Origin: Pogona vitticeps
Taxonomy: Eukaryota; Chordata; Lepidosauria; Squamata; Agamidae
Length of the DNA: 64,000 nt
Reading direction: 5' to 3'
NCBI RefSeq assembly: GCF_051106095.1
Contig: NC_135791.1
Span: forward strand, 10,392,501 to 10,456,500
The translations under genes were made by a program, and so were the position numbers. This document shows positions 1 to 25,664 of this stretch, one piece after another (the stretch's first letter is position 1; each line of letters begins with the position of its first letter). The notes below the pieces were generated by a model. The model saw nothing but the letters and a program-made list of their open reading frames with translations, was not told the origin of the DNA and searched no databases.

Positions 1-380
1 GTTAAAAATCCTTTTGCTTTTGTATCAGAGAACTGATAGCTTCAGGGGAATTAAGAGGTTAGACTGTGCTGGACTTGAAGGACCAGTTCTCCCAATGCTA
101 TGTTGCTAGAAGGAAAATCTACTCTGTCACCGCTAGAGAAGAGAAATTCCAAGCTTTGTCCTCCAATCTTCTCCACCCCTTCTTTCTGTAATTATGCTTG
201 GGCTTGATGTCAACATTCTACAGAAATATGGTGGCAAAGCAGAACCCCATCATCTTGAATTGCATGTGGGGGTTGTGCTTCAATGCTTGTCAATTTTTTA
301 AAAAGGACGATTTTAGACTGGCTCTTTTGGATGCACTATTTTTCTTGATGTGAGGGAAGAACACAAGTATCATAAATCAA
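1..380. other. unassigned intergenic sequence at window edge
   Basis: AT-rich single-copy-looking sequence. No open frame, splice pattern or repeat was recognised. Confidence 0.4.
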
Positions 381-557
381 GCTGAGTGGGAATACCTGGA
401 TCAGGGCTACTGTTCCCCACAAGAAGAGCTAATTTGCATGGCCTTGGCTTTGGGCAGGCTACACAGCCCCAGGATGCACCCAGGAGAAGGAAATGGTAAA
501 CCACTTCAGAGTATTTGATACCTAGGAAATCCTGGGAAGGGTCACCATACGTCACAA
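381..557 (+). repeat. tRNA-derived SINE relic (family B)
   Basis: The second half carries the same ordered words as the copies near 2.1, 35.6 and 60.9 kb: a gggcaggctacacagcccc block, then aaatggtaaaccactt, then a cctaggaaatcctgg block and a tail near gtcaccatacgtcac. This shared order marks a SINE-like interspersed repeat. The left end is degraded, so the tRNA-like head cannot be placed exactly. Confidence 0.55.
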
Positions 558-562
558 TTAGA

Positions 563-646
563 GATGGGCATGAACTGCTGGCTTGGTGTTTCAGCACAGT
601 TCGTTTCCCAGGCAAAAACAAGTCATTCATGCTTTGGTGCCCATGT
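563..646. mobile_element. short MITE-like inverted repeat
   Basis: An 84-bp stretch begins gatgggcatgaa and ends with ttcatgctttggtgcccat, so the ends are imperfect inverted repeats. The terminal word gggcaYgaa also begins the larger element at 7041. No target duplication was confirmed. Confidence 0.35.
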
Positions 647-823
647 TGTCCTTGTCTGTTATCACTGTTGTTCATGCTGCTACATTATTGTTGGTATGCA
701 GTATGTGTGGCACGGCCTGTTGCCTTTTTGTGTTAAATGCTCCTTCCTTGGCTATCTTTCCTTGCTTTTATTTATACCCTTATCTCCCCTTCATCAACTA
801 TCAGCAGTCTTTTCTGTTGAGCC

Positions 824-1096
824 TGGAGGTACAAGGGCCTGGTGCACCAACAGAAATTTTATAATAGGAACTTCTGTTGTTCTTGCATCTCCTCTGCTTA
901 TAAGGGCTTGTAACTCATAATCTGGCAAGCTACCATTGTGATGATAAGCATTATTGTTGTGACAAATTCACAAAGCCTGGAGGAAAAAAAAATCTTGTAA
1001 AATAAAGGACCTGGTACGCCGAGATACTGTAAAACCAGAGTATAGTAGTTACAGGAAATGCAAGTTATGGGACTTGCAAATGCCATCTCAAGTCAT
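824..1096. repeat. unnamed interspersed repeat, copy X1
   Basis: It aligns over about 270 bp with 31130-31425. Shared blocks in the same order are a cagaaattttta block, ataggaactt, tgcacctcct, aatctgacaagctgcca, tgtgacaaa and gcaaatgccaYctc. The class is unknown. It ends just before the solo LTR. Confidence 0.5.
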
Positions 1097-1118
1097 GTTA
1101 ACAAAGGGTACTGCTGGC

Positions 1119-1545
1119 TGTGACGTCCACCCTCGTGCCCCTTTACTTGACCTTCAAGCCTCAGAGCACACAAAAGCAAACACTCTCTTCTTTTACACTT
1201 GCTGCCACCAGGTGATCTCTAAATCACCATTACTTCAGAAAGATTCAGGTCCACACTTCAAGTTCTTTTAAATAAAACTTTGGTTTATTGATTACAGAGA
1301 TTCATAAATATCTTCAGTAGCTAATCACATCTAAATTTCCCAAACTACACACTCTATTACTCTGACTGGCTTTTCTCTCCTGCCTAACTCTTACATTTCT
1401 CTCACTGACTCTATCTGACTTAATCTGCCCTCTGACTCTGCCTTTATAGCATCTCTCTCGGCTCCACCTCACAGCAATATGAATATTCATAAACCATTAC
1501 ATAATACAACAAGAACCATAGATCTAATAAATGGTGGATGTCACA
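1119..1545 (-). mobile_element. solo LTR of an LTR retroelement
   Basis: Read on the minus strand this 427-bp unit has LTR architecture: it starts TGTGACATCCACC, has a TATA-like box (GCTATAAAGGC) about a quarter of the way in, an AATAAA signal in the middle, and ends GGTGGACGTCACA. The ends are inverted repeats of about 13 bp. Both sides are flanked by the 5-bp direct repeat ctggc (1114-1118 and 1546-1550), the size typical of integrase insertion. No internal coding region accompanies it, so it is a fossil left by LTR-LTR recombination. The superfamily (ERV or Gypsy) cannot be decided. Confidence 0.75.
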
Positions 1546-2039
1546 CTGGCATATTCACCTTAGAAGAGACATATTCATCATTGACCAACATCTTGCATAA
1601 CGTTATGCCCATGCAAGCTGAAAATTTCATTAGCCACGGACTTTTATCGTCTATTAAAAGTTTCATAGTCTATATATATACAAATTCCCAGAATTGCTTT
1701 GGATCTCTTTGACCTGGGAAAGGGCTTGCCTAAATTAGATCACAGCCTAAGAATACAATTCACTTACTTGGGAGTAAGCTAGACTGCACTGTAGATTCCT
1801 GGACTCGTATTCACACTACAGTTTATCAAAAGCAGATTATAGCTTGGAATCTTATATCTCGTCTATCCTTTTTGTTCTGGATGTCTGGAATCAGGCTGAG
1901 AAGAAAAGTAATATTTCAGAATAGTCCCATCTGAACTAGACATTTCCACACAAACAATAATCCTTCTGTGGCAACCTGCTTCATCTTTGATGTCTGAGCA
2001 GTTCACCACCCGGCATACAGTGTGTTTCCTCCCAGGACT

Positions 2040-2222
2040 GAAGATATTTTGCTGCCTGAGGCAAAGGCCAGAGTTTGCCTCATGCCTCCTAGGAGAAGGG
2101 CCAGCAAGGTCTATCAGAACTTGTTTGACTGACAGGTTTACAGGTCTTGCCATCTTTGTGGTCTTGGGCAAGCTGCAGAGTCCCAGCAGATTACCAGAAG
2201 GCAGGACTGATAAATACTTCTG
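2040..2222 (+). repeat. tRNA-derived SINE relic (family B)
   Basis: Contains the family-B words aggagaagggccagc, tggtcttgggcaagctgc, agagtccc and a decayed tail, in the same order as the copies near 0.4 and 60.9 kb. The left end is uncertain. Confidence 0.5.
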
Positions 2223-2255
2223 AAAACTTTATACCTAGTAGGGTTGCCATAATTA

Positions 2256-2512
2256 CCGTATTTTTCCGTGTATAAGACGCCCCCATGTATAAGACTACCT
2301 CCCCACTTTTCTAATTCAAAATTAAGAAATCTAGGTGGGGCTTAGCAAATGTAGGGGGAAAGGGATCAAAGCCCTGCAGGATCACTTTGATCCCTGCTTT
2401 CCCCTCCACTTGTTTTTTCTCTCCTCAGCTTATTTCCGTGTATAAGACGACCCTCAATTTTTAGTCTAAAGATTTTAGACAAAAGTATAGTCTTATACAT
2501 GGAAAAATATGG
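2256..2512. mobile_element. MITE with TA target duplication (Tc1/mariner-like)
   Basis: The 257-bp element starts ccgtatttttccgtgtataa and ends as its near-perfect inverted complement (gtcttatacatggaaaaata then tgg), with TIRs of about 25 bp. TA dinucleotides flank both ends (2254-2255, 2513-2514). A third copy of the terminal word lies inside at about 2434-2452. No transposase is present, so it is non-autonomous. Confidence 0.75.
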
Positions 2513-3225
2513 TAGCTTAACAGCACAATTACTGATCAAGATGCATCGAAGCGACATTAAGATTGTAGCATAACAAGGACATACTTAACTTTTATAGCTT
2601 ATATAGCTACCATACGTCTTGCCTCACTACTTAGGTATGTTTTGTATTAGAAGGCAACAACTTGTATCATTTTAATATTTTTAAAAAATAAAGTAAAATT
2701 ACTTTACCTTAAAGGTAAATAAATTAAAAGCCCAACTATTTTGAAGAACATGTCACTGAGGATTCTTTACAAAATGCAGATACGACAAACATGGCAACAA
2801 ACTACTCTGGGGCCTTGAAACTGTCTTCAAGAAGTAACTTTCCAAGCTTTGCAAAAGATGAGAAAACTGACCATTCTGGCCACTGAATTCATTGCTGACA
2901 GGTAGTCAGTCCCTTCCAGCACCTCTGGGAGCAGTAAGCTCTGAGATGCAAGAGGAGTTAAATGAAACACAGCATTTTATCTTGTAAGAATGCTATTCTA
3001 CTCCCTGCCTCTTGGCAGCTGCCTCAGTACTGCTCAGCACTAGGGCCCATCATGCTGCTTCCAGGCCAGCAATGTTTGAATATATCCTTTTACAACAGAC
3101 TTGGCCATCTGGAAATACAGTACTGTTAAAGAATAAGCACCACAACAGTTTCAAAATAATGATGATTTGGAATATAGAAAGCTTCCTGATATTGCATCCA
3201 GACGAAGGCTCCATGTGACTTAGTC
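2513..3225. other. unassigned intergenic sequence
   Basis: AT-rich with short, uninformative open frames. Nothing recognised. Confidence 0.4.
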
Positions 3226-3465
3226 AACACCAGGGATGTTCCAAGTCTCAAGTCCAAGTCTTTGGCACCAAGTCCTGGGTCCCAAGCCCCGAGTCCAAGT
3301 CCCTATGGAAAACAAGTTTTTCCCCCAAGAGGGGGAAAGGGAGGTTGGATTTCCAAGTTGAGTACAAGTTATTGAAAAAAAAAACATCAAGTCCAAATCA
3401 AGTCACCAGTGCGCGAATTAAGTCTGACCTGACACTGAATCCCACAACTTGAGTCAACACTGGCA
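3226..3465. repeat. unnamed interspersed repeat, copy Y1
   Basis: It pairs with 32150-32404. Both share the words agggatgtt/aggaatgtt, caagtctttgg, aagccccRagtc, gagtcccta, aaaacaag and a closing acttgagtc block. The caagtc/gagtcc words recur many times inside, giving a semi-tandem look. The class is unknown. Confidence 0.5.
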
Positions 3466-6400
3466 GGCAACATCTCTGCAGGTTTTCAGAGAGAGTTTTT
3501 ACAGTCCTTCTGACAGATAGATAGCACAGGCTGAACCTGGAATCTTCTGCATACCATCAGTGTGCACCCTGCCTTAGCTCACTACTTTTCTTAAGTTTGT
3601 TTAAGATGTTAATGTGGACTGTTTTCATCTCAGAAATTCTTCCAATAAACCTGTCTAGAATTTTTATTGCCCTTGTTTTGCAGAGGCAAGGCTTAGCCTG
3701 GGAGAAACAAATGAACAGGATCCTGAAAAATCTGATTGAACCAGCTTTGAATATCCAACTTCGTTCAGATCAATATTCCTGAAAGCAAAAACATTTCCCA
3801 TTGCTAAACTAAATAAGTCCATTGCTAGATTAGTAGCTGGAGAAGGGAGAGGTCTGATTTCTATCAATGCTAATTAATTTGCAAATATTTGATAATGATA
3901 GATCTTCTACCTTTGATCTCCCACAAGGGCATATGGTCCTCCTGGCTCAGGCGAGATCTTCTAAACTGTGTTGGCAGGATTGAGCAATAACTAGTTCACT
4001 TGCATGGAATTCTATGTATGTCAAAGGTTTGGCTTCCCAGCTGTGTAAACATACTGTACTTGATCCAGTAAAGGTGTTATCTGAACAACAACGGCTTTTC
4101 TATGTTAAGTTCATGACTAATTTTCTTAATCTAAAGAGAAAATTCTGATCAGCTTTAGTATGTTGACTCTTTGCACAGTTTAGTTCCTATGTCCTAATTG
4201 CAAACTGCAGCGTTTGGGAATAACTAAATATTTGTTTATATTAATTAGCTTTCCATCCGATCTGTCTTCCAAAGAGCTAAACCTGCACCTAACACAAACT
4301 GTATGGGAAGATTTCATTGTAACTGACCTTGGAACTCTTCTACTGAAGGTTGATATAGAAATGTTATTGCATGATCATTCATGGGCTTAGTCTGCCACAA
4401 CCTCTGACTAAATGTACATCACATCAGATGCCAGTGTTTGATGCGCCTGCAAAAACAAAATAAAACAAGGCTGTGTGAGGTGATAGAAAACATCCCAAAC
4501 TTAGAAAGTGCATCCCAGACCTTGACAAAGTTACTTTTTTCCTGTTTCCTATTTCATTTGATCGCATTTCCTTCCTATCCCACCCCATCATGCCCACTGT
4601 GTATAAACCTGGAGCCCAGAGATTGGATTGTGTTTGTCTGAAAGAAATAGATTGTAATCCATAAAAAACTCACACTGAAATATATTTTTATTTTTAAAGG
4701 TGGTACAGTATATAATATAATACATAACAAGAATACATCCTGGCTGGATTATTCTGGGAGCCACAGACCTAAAAAAACCAATTTTTCTAAGCTTTGTACC
4801 TTATCATAGCTGAAATCTACTTCTAGGAATTTTGGTTAGTTGACTAAGCCTGAAAATGTTACAAGCCACAGCCCACTGACCCAACATGGGACAATGTCTG
4901 GTTTGTGATCTCCAACATCCTTCAGGTTCTGTTCTTTGTTACAGGCCACCATTCTTATGGCCCAGCTGGATGCAGCAGGCAACTACAGTGGTCACCTTTT
5001 ACACTCTCACAATAATACATTTTTATCCCATCTGTCTGATGACTTGCTTGTCAATTATGGGAAATCAAACTCATTTCAATGGAGCTGTAAAAGGTTCCTC
5101 ACCATCCTTTCCCAGAGGGTGGCAGCACTACTATTATGAGCTGCATTCTGTCTTAACTTTACATGAATATCCATCCAGGCCATCAATTTATGTAGGAATT
5201 TCAGTATAAAAAGTGCTACATACTAAGAATGGAAAGTACTCCTTCAACAACTAAAATTCCATGGCCCTCCAGAGATTACTTTTATTGTTGACTTTTTAGT
5301 GAAGTAGTTCCTTGGTTGATTCGATGGAGTAACTTGTTACTTTCAGTTACTTTATAAAAAAAATCTGAAAGTTCCAAACAGCCGAATCTACTGTTCAGCT
5401 TATGATCACAGTAACAATCACAACACAGCTCAAGCCACTTCTTGTAATGGATACAGCCAAACCTTTTCTTGAAGCAGGTTCAGCCATTTGAGGGAGGGAC
5501 TGAAGCTGACAAAGAAAAGTCAGACTCAGGAGCCATATACGTACATGTTTTTATGAATTTCTCTGCAATGACCGTACTGCCAAGATGGTGAGGGCTCAGT
5601 ACACATACAGGGGGTCAGATTGAGGAAGGATGGTTTTTATTATCGTCACTGTGATTACCATTCACAATTTCCTTCTATTCATTGGACTACCCAGTCTTAG
5701 TGGTTGACAGCCTTGAAACTGAAATGATTGACCTGATTGCTAGAGTACTGATCCAGGCAGAAGAGACATGCCCATTCTTTTTATACATTTGCTTTCTCCT
5801 CCCATGAACTCCCTTATCTACTTGACCCAGATGACCGAGACAGTGTGAGGAGGGGGGATTTAGTTCTGAAGACTGCATGTTTTATTTACCTATCAGGAAG
5901 GCAGGCCGGCCTTTGCTCTTATCTGGTCCTTTTTAAGGTTGTCTCATTGTAGAATCAAAGGTTCCACTTAACACATTTCGATCTGGTATTGGCATAACTC
6001 TTGCTTACAGGACACTGCCGTCTGCAATGTGCGATTCTCCCCTATTTCGCCACCCAAGAAATGCAGAATTCATATTTCCTCCCTTTCCCAATACACATAG
6101 GTAAGTTTCTACCAGAACACAACGCTCACATCAACATTCTCTTTGTCCGATTCCCCATTCTTCTGTTTTGAGCCTGCAGAAAACACTGCCGGACAGCGGA
6201 TGGAAGACGACAGTGCTCTAACAACCACCACTGCTGCCACCACGAAAAAAACACACAACATACTGGACATAGGTTGAGGTCCATTCTCACAGAGCCTGTT
6301 TGTTTTCAGAGCCAGAGGACACAGTAGGCTGTTTGCACTAAGCCCACACAAGGTCCTCGTTCTCGAACATTTTGATCTCTGATGGCAGCACTGCCTCTAT

Positions 6401-7040
6401 AGCACTCCGCAACGGTGGCCTTATACCAACGAAAGCAGAGCAGGACCTCGACTTGTGTAGGGGGTGTTTCAAAGTCCAAGCCACGGCTGTGACTTTGACA
6501 GCTTAACTTTTATTTCCTCTAGCAGAGGAGGTCCCCCCGATTGTAGAATACAATCCTGGGCCTGCTTAATGCAAAAGGAAAGTCTAAGTTCAGTGGTGCT
6601 TTCTTCCCAGTAAATTGGTATAAATTAGTACAATTAATTACTGTAATTATTACAGGAAACTTTCCTCTGTAAAAGATTTCTTGAAGCTTCTTCAAATCAA
6701 GGCGGGATGGCCATGCTGGGTGGAAGCTTTTGCGAGTTAGGTGAGATAAAATATTTTAAATAAAGAAAGAAAAAAGAAAAAAAATGCCAACTCTCATCCA
6801 GTTTGGTTTTCTTTGTAGTCAGGTTCAAAAACAAGGCCAATCAATTCCATTAAGAGAGAGAGTTGTACTGTAAAAACCATGTGTCCCTCATTTATGGATC
6901 TGTTGTTGGTTGCTTGTATAATTATAGAAAGGACAGGCTGCAAAGGAATACAGTATACGAAAATGGTCTTATACAAAACTCCAGACTGCTGGACCATCTA
7001 GCACAGCTGGGGAGTGGACATGGGAACTTATTATTAAATA
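3466..7040. other. unassigned intergenic sequence
   Basis: No exon, RNA gene or clear repeat boundary was recognised. A minus-strand frame at 6109-6351 includes a hydrophobic stretch but has no other support. A purine run lies near 6760-6785. Confidence 0.4.
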
Positions 7041-7641
7041 GAGAAGGGCACGAATCAGAAAAACGGTGATTCATTTTCCTTCATGATTCATCAAATTCGA
7101 CAAATCGTGAATTACAAATTTACATTTTTTTTCCTGGCAAACTGACAAATCAATTCATCAACTCATTTTTGAATTTTAATCCCTGCAAAATGGCTCCCAA
7201 AGCACCTAGAAACACCACATTTTCGGGGAAGCTTTCCCAGACTCTCCCCTACAAGCCCTGCACGTTTGGCGAAGTTTGGGCTTTGGATGTCTGAGTTATT
7301 CAACCACAAGGAGGGCCCCTCCAGGAAAGTTCCTCCCCACACCTAGAGACACCAAATCACAGAGAAGCTTCTACTGACTCTCCTGTACAATCTCTCCAAG
7401 TTCAGTCATCCAGGTTATACACCCACAAAGTGCAACCCCCACTAGGAAAGTGCCCTTTGGCAGCTGACTTGGGGAAAACAGTGCCTTGGGAGCCATTTGA
7501 TAGTCAAACAAATTGGCAAATGAAAAATCACTAAAAATTCGTTGATGTGATTCATTGGGGGCATCGATTTGAACACATTCAAACTGATGAATTAGTGATT
7601 TCTGAATGAATTTGGCAATTCATTTTTAAATTCATGCCCAA
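7041..7641. mobile_element. non-autonomous DNA transposon, about 600 bp
   Basis: The left end gaagggcacgaatcagaaaa and the inverted right end (ttaaattcatgcccaac) give imperfect TIRs of about 18 bp. A second layer of inverted words follows inside (gattcatt near both ends). It looks hAT-like, but no target duplication could be read, and no transposase is encoded. Confidence 0.5.
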
Positions 7642-7873
7642 CTGTATTATTATTCAGCTATGGCCTTTGTGGCCTGTAGATTTCTTTCCAGAGGTTTGTT
7701 TTCTTGTTTTGTTATTGTGTCAAGGGTGGGCTCTACAATGGAGGGCCATTCCTGTTATTATAAGGTGTGCATCTTTTAAAAAGTAAATGGTAGGAATCTG
7801 GATGGAGAGAACTTTTAACTCTTTGCCCCCATTACAGTCCTGGCTGCAAAGGCTTTACCTACTTTTTCGTTTT

Positions 7874-8110
7874 AAAGCGTGCTGCTTATATACCGCCCCA
7901 TAGCGCTTCAAGCACTCTCTGGCCGGTTTACAATTATACAGGCTACACATTGCCCCCCCCCCCCCAAGGCGAGCTGGGTACTCATTTTACTGACCTCAGA
8001 AGGATAGAAGGTTGATTCAACCTTGAGCCGATACCTGGGATTAAACCCCAGGTAGTAAGCACAGTTTTGGCTGCAGTACAGCAGTTTAACCACTGTGCCA
8101 CGAGGCTCTC
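7874..8110 (-). repeat. tRNA-derived SINE (family C)
   Basis: On the minus strand it begins with a pol III A-box-like head (gagcctcgtggcacagtggt), then a B-box-like tRNA region (a ggttTaatcc variant), then a tail giving ggcggtatataagcagcacg. Full-length copies lie at 30134 and 49945. A poly-C run of about 14 lies inside (near 7952-7965). Confidence 0.7.
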
Positions 8111-10120
8111 TTTTAGAACTCTTTGTGCAATTGCTATTTGTTGAAATGGTCTGCCATGTTTGAGTTTGGTCCTAATATTAATCCAGTTGAAACAGAGAGG
8201 AAATAGCCAGAGAGAATTTCTGTCTGTCTTTGCAAGTACAGTACCTGTATTTCATGGTCTACTGCAGCATCTTGTAGCAGACCCTGAAATCTGGACATTT
8301 CAGAGATTCCATCTGGAACCTTCTCAGTACAAACCATGTGCTATACCCCCTGTGCTATGGCCAGTGGAATTAGGGCGGCAGAGTTGAAGCCTGGGACTTT
8401 CTAAGATGACGTCGCCTTCCAGCTCCTGCAAGTCTTTCCTGTTTCCTCAAACCTGGGCTGTGTTGTGCTTCCCCTCGCTGAGTCAGCTTCAGGAAAGGAG
8501 GAAGACCTCGTGCAGCTGGTAGTAGAGGCTAGTGTGGAATTCAGTGCCCCAGTGATATATGTTATTCCAGAAGCTTCAGGAGATAATATAGTCAACAGGG
8601 AAATATTAGAATGAAGTAGATGTGAGGCTCATTTTGTTGCAAAGAGAGGTGCAGATTGAAGAAATTAGAGCAAAAGAACAGCCGGCATTTCAAAGCTCTC
8701 TGAGTGCTGATAGGAGACATCTGGATGCCAGAGAGAGGTTGGGTGGGAGCTATAACTGTGCTATCAGCAGAGCCTTTGTGGGAGACAACATACAAATTCT
8801 GGTCTTGCTTGTCCAAAATACCCAAATTGGACCAACAATGGGTAACACCTCTGCCTACTCTCTGTTGAGAAGGTGACTGATCTATTTCAATGGGGCTATT
8901 GGCTTGATCCATTAACCATATCACCCTCCTACTTTTGTGGATTAAGGACTGGCTCCAGGCAGTGCAGACGCACTAAAATACAAGCTGTGCTACTTAGGAA
9001 AAATACAGTTTTGCAAGCTATCCCTGTTGCAATATAAAGTAGGTGAAGGTGGATTCATCTTGAATAGACACTTAAGAGCATTAAATTTACAAAAGACCTG
9101 CTCCTCATTTGTTGATGCAGCTGCCTGCATTTTTGGATTCTGCTCAAGGTAGGGGAAAAGCTTTGAGGACTGTCATGATAAATGCCTACCCTTCCACATT
9201 TATGACTAGAACACAGGCCCTGGCTCAGGTTGGGTGTGGGAAAAGAAGGAATCAGACAATTCAAACATTCCAAGTTGGCACGCTTGCTATTGGAAATGGC
9301 TTCTCCCATTTTATCATAGAATGGGTGGGGGCAATTCAGGTGGAAAGAACCATCTTTTTTTGTTCTTTGACATGTTTGTATTTTAAATCAAAGCAGAGTC
9401 TCGATATTGCAGCACCTTGTGCTATGTTGTGAGCACAAACAGTCAAAAAACTGCACATGCCTAATTTCCACCCCCACTTTCATGTACACTGGGAAAACAA
9501 TGCAATTCCCATCACCTGCTATAATGAAAAACCTATCTGTTCTGTTCCAAGTTTTATAAAGGGGAATGACCGCTTATAAACCAAACTTGGCTCTAGGCCT
9601 AAAGCTGTGGACTTTAATCACTGAAGCCAGTGGAACAAAAGCCATTTCTCCCTGATGACCTTGCTTTTGCAATTCCCTGACTGCATACGAAATTGGATTG
9701 GATGAGTAATATGGACCCAAATATGTTCCTGTTTACATATCTCATCTGAGGTCAAAGAAAGCCCTGTAAAATCCTCCATAACAAGGTGTCCACAAGAACA
9801 AATAACAAATTAGTTTACTTAATTTAAACATGCAGAACTATCATCTGGCATTTGAAACATGAGCATATTCTTTTGGACACTCTGTTACACATAGTAGACC
9901 AACATTTAATTTACGATATTGTTTCCATCAGTTTCAAAATATCGTATTTACAGCGCCATGTTTATTAACCGTATTTTGCTCTTCTGGATGGAAAATGTAA
10001 TGAATTTGATGTGAATGTGTTCAGATTATTGCATTATTTCCCACCTCAGGCCATGATGATGCCTAGCCTCTAGCGGGAAACAAGAAATAATGCTAATTTA
10101 AGATACGGGTTTCAAAGCAG
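8111..10120. other. unassigned intergenic sequence
   Basis: Open frames here are short and overlap on both strands. 8401-8600 is more GC-rich than its surroundings but shows no exon signature. No repeat was recognised. Confidence 0.35.
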
Positions 10121-10268
10121 GCAGCATCTTCGCTGGACGGTGAGTTTTTGGAATGCATTTACCAGGTTTTAATGCGTTTCAATGGGTTTTTTATTTTCGC
10201 TTCACGATGTTTTCACTGTACAGCGATTTCACTGGAACAAATTAACATCGTTAAGCGAGGCACCACTG
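10121..10268 (+). mobile_element. 3' end of a TIR DNA transposon
   Basis: It matches the last third of the element at 34760-35183: gctggacg, ggaatgcatt, gttttcaatgcatttcaatggg (here aatgcgtttcaatggg), cagcgatttcac, ggaacaaatta and the TIR gttaagcgaggcaccactg. It is followed by TA, consistent with a mariner-type target. The 5' part is missing. Confidence 0.6.
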
Positions 10269-10526
10269 TATAAATAATACCCAATGTAGTGTAGTAATTT
10301 GTAAAGTGATCATATGTCCTCTTTTAGGGAGAGCAGTCTTCCATTTGAAGGGCTGCCAGAAGACAATCCTCGGTGTGGAAGTGTCCTCTGTTAAAAAGTC
10401 CAAGTCTGATTTAAAACAGTGAGATCAGCAACCTGGAACTTGCCTAACAATACTTGGGCAGCAGACTCAGCAAGCAGACAAGTCACAGTCTTCCCAATCA
10501 AGCAATGTACTTCTGTTTAAATTACA

Positions 10527-11480
10527 CATAGAATCATAGAATAATTGAGGGGTCTATAAGGTCATCTAGTTCAACCCCCTGCTTAATGCACGAGTCCAAA
10601 TCAAAGCAGATTGGGCAGATGGTTCTCCAATTTTCTCTTGAATGCCTCCAGTGCTCAGCACCTGCCAAGGTAATTGGTTTCATTGTCACACTGCTCTAAC
10701 CAATATCCTTCTAATTTTCAGCCAACTCAACTCTCATGCACACAGCTCTGCTCCCCCCTGCATGCACAATTTCAGCCCCCTCCCCAGCATTCTGTCACAA
10801 GTGGAACCAAAGGGCTAGACTTATCACTCTGGGTGCACAGAGGAGGAGCCCTGTATGGAGGGAGGTGGAGTTGTGATCTATCACACAGCTGCGCACCTTA
10901 GGGTACCTTGGCTTTAAGAGTTTACATTTTCCTTGATATTCAACCTAAATCTAACTTCCTGTAACGTGGGCCTATTATTATGTGTCCTGCACTGTGGGAT
11001 GACTGAGAACAGATCCTGCCCCTCCTATTTATGACTACCTCTCACGTATTAGAAGAATGCTATCACATCTACCGCAATCTTTTCTCCAGGCTAAACATGT
11101 CCATTTCTTTCAGTCTTTCCTCGCAGAGCTTGGCTTCCAGTCCCCTTGGCAAACTGTGGTGTCCAGATCTGTACACAGTACTCAAGATAAGACCTAACCA
11201 GTGCCGAATGGAGGAGGAGAATTAGTATCTCATGTGATTTGGAGACTGTGCTTCTGTTAATGCATCCTAAAATAGCATTTGCCTTTTTTGCAGCCACATC
11301 ACACTGTTGGCTCATATTGCTTGTGGTTTACATCAATTCCAAGAACCTTTTCACTCGTAGTATTATCACTACCATCTTGTAACTGTGCATTTAGTCTCAG
11401 GTGTAGAACTTCACACTTGTTAAACGTCATTCTGTTGTTGATACAAATTATTTCTCATTATATATTTGTACAAGCTTAAT
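10527..11480 (-). mobile_element. CR1 LINE, 3' fragment
   Basis: The left edge is the CR1 3' tail (tagaatcatagaataatt then a gtcatctagttcaaccccct block), so the element runs on the minus strand. A minus frame near 11091-11315 reads KKANAILGCINRS, a VRSYLEYCVQIW block and more, the familiar CR1 reverse-transcriptase C-terminal word order. It is decayed, 5'-truncated and lacks an intact frame. Confidence 0.7.
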
Positions 11481-11890
11481 TTTGCAGTTTTGTCTTCTTT
11501 TGCCCTCCTTTTTGCGATGTATATCCTCTTCTCTGATAAACCACGTTCAAATCCCTCATAGCGAGGCGAGGGATGGGGGGGGCAGCACGGTATTGCCTAC
11601 CTAACAGGGTTGATTTGACATTTCAGTGGCAGAAAAACGGTTAAGGGTTCCGCCATCAGTTATTTGGAAGAAGGGCACGACATAATGTACTAGCCACGTG
11701 CAAGACTTAACTCTTTTAAAATTAAGTTTACTCCAACGGACAACAACGCCAACCGCACCACAACCTTCCCCTCTAGTCTAGAGGGCCTGAGACCGCCGAG
11801 TTTTCTGGAAGTTCCCATCAGGCAGTTCGCAGGTAACCACAGCAACCGACGCCAAGCCTGGAGTCCTACGGACGGTTCTTTTGACTACCT
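11481..11890. other. 5' flank of NUDC
   Basis: Sequence between the CR1 fragment and the NUDC promoter. GC content rises toward the right. No repeat or second gene was recognised. Confidence 0.4.
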
Positions 11891-11897
11891 TTGGACG

Positions 11898-12080
11898 CTA
11901 ATTGGAGGAGCCTGGTGCCAATTCGCCCCTGGAGCTCGGCGATTGGTGGTTGGCCTTCCGGAATGGGTGGGGGCAGATTCTCTCCTTTCCGCTTCCGGAC
12001 ACGGTCCTGACAACGGCGAAGAGGGGGGTCGGTGTGGCTGCCGTGGAAACCTAAACGCCGAGGCAACCGAGGAGCCAGCG
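11898..12080 (+). promoter_or_regulatory. NUDC CpG-rich, TATA-less promoter and 5' UTR
   Basis: A CpG-rich stretch directly upstream of the NUDC start has two inverted CCAAT boxes (attgg at 11901-11905 and 11942-11946) and two ETS-type sites (cttccgg at 11955-11961 and 11992-11998). No TATA box is visible. CCAAT plus ETS sites in a CpG island are typical of housekeeping promoters, which fits NUDC. The transcription start is inferred to lie in about 11990-12050. Confidence 0.6.

Positions 12081-25664
<13,584 letters not shown>

Noticed and set aside
6109-6351. Minus-strand frame with a hydrophobic VVAAVVVV stretch
   Set aside because: The hydrophobic run reads from a simple acc/gcc-rich patch. 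No exon borders or homology.
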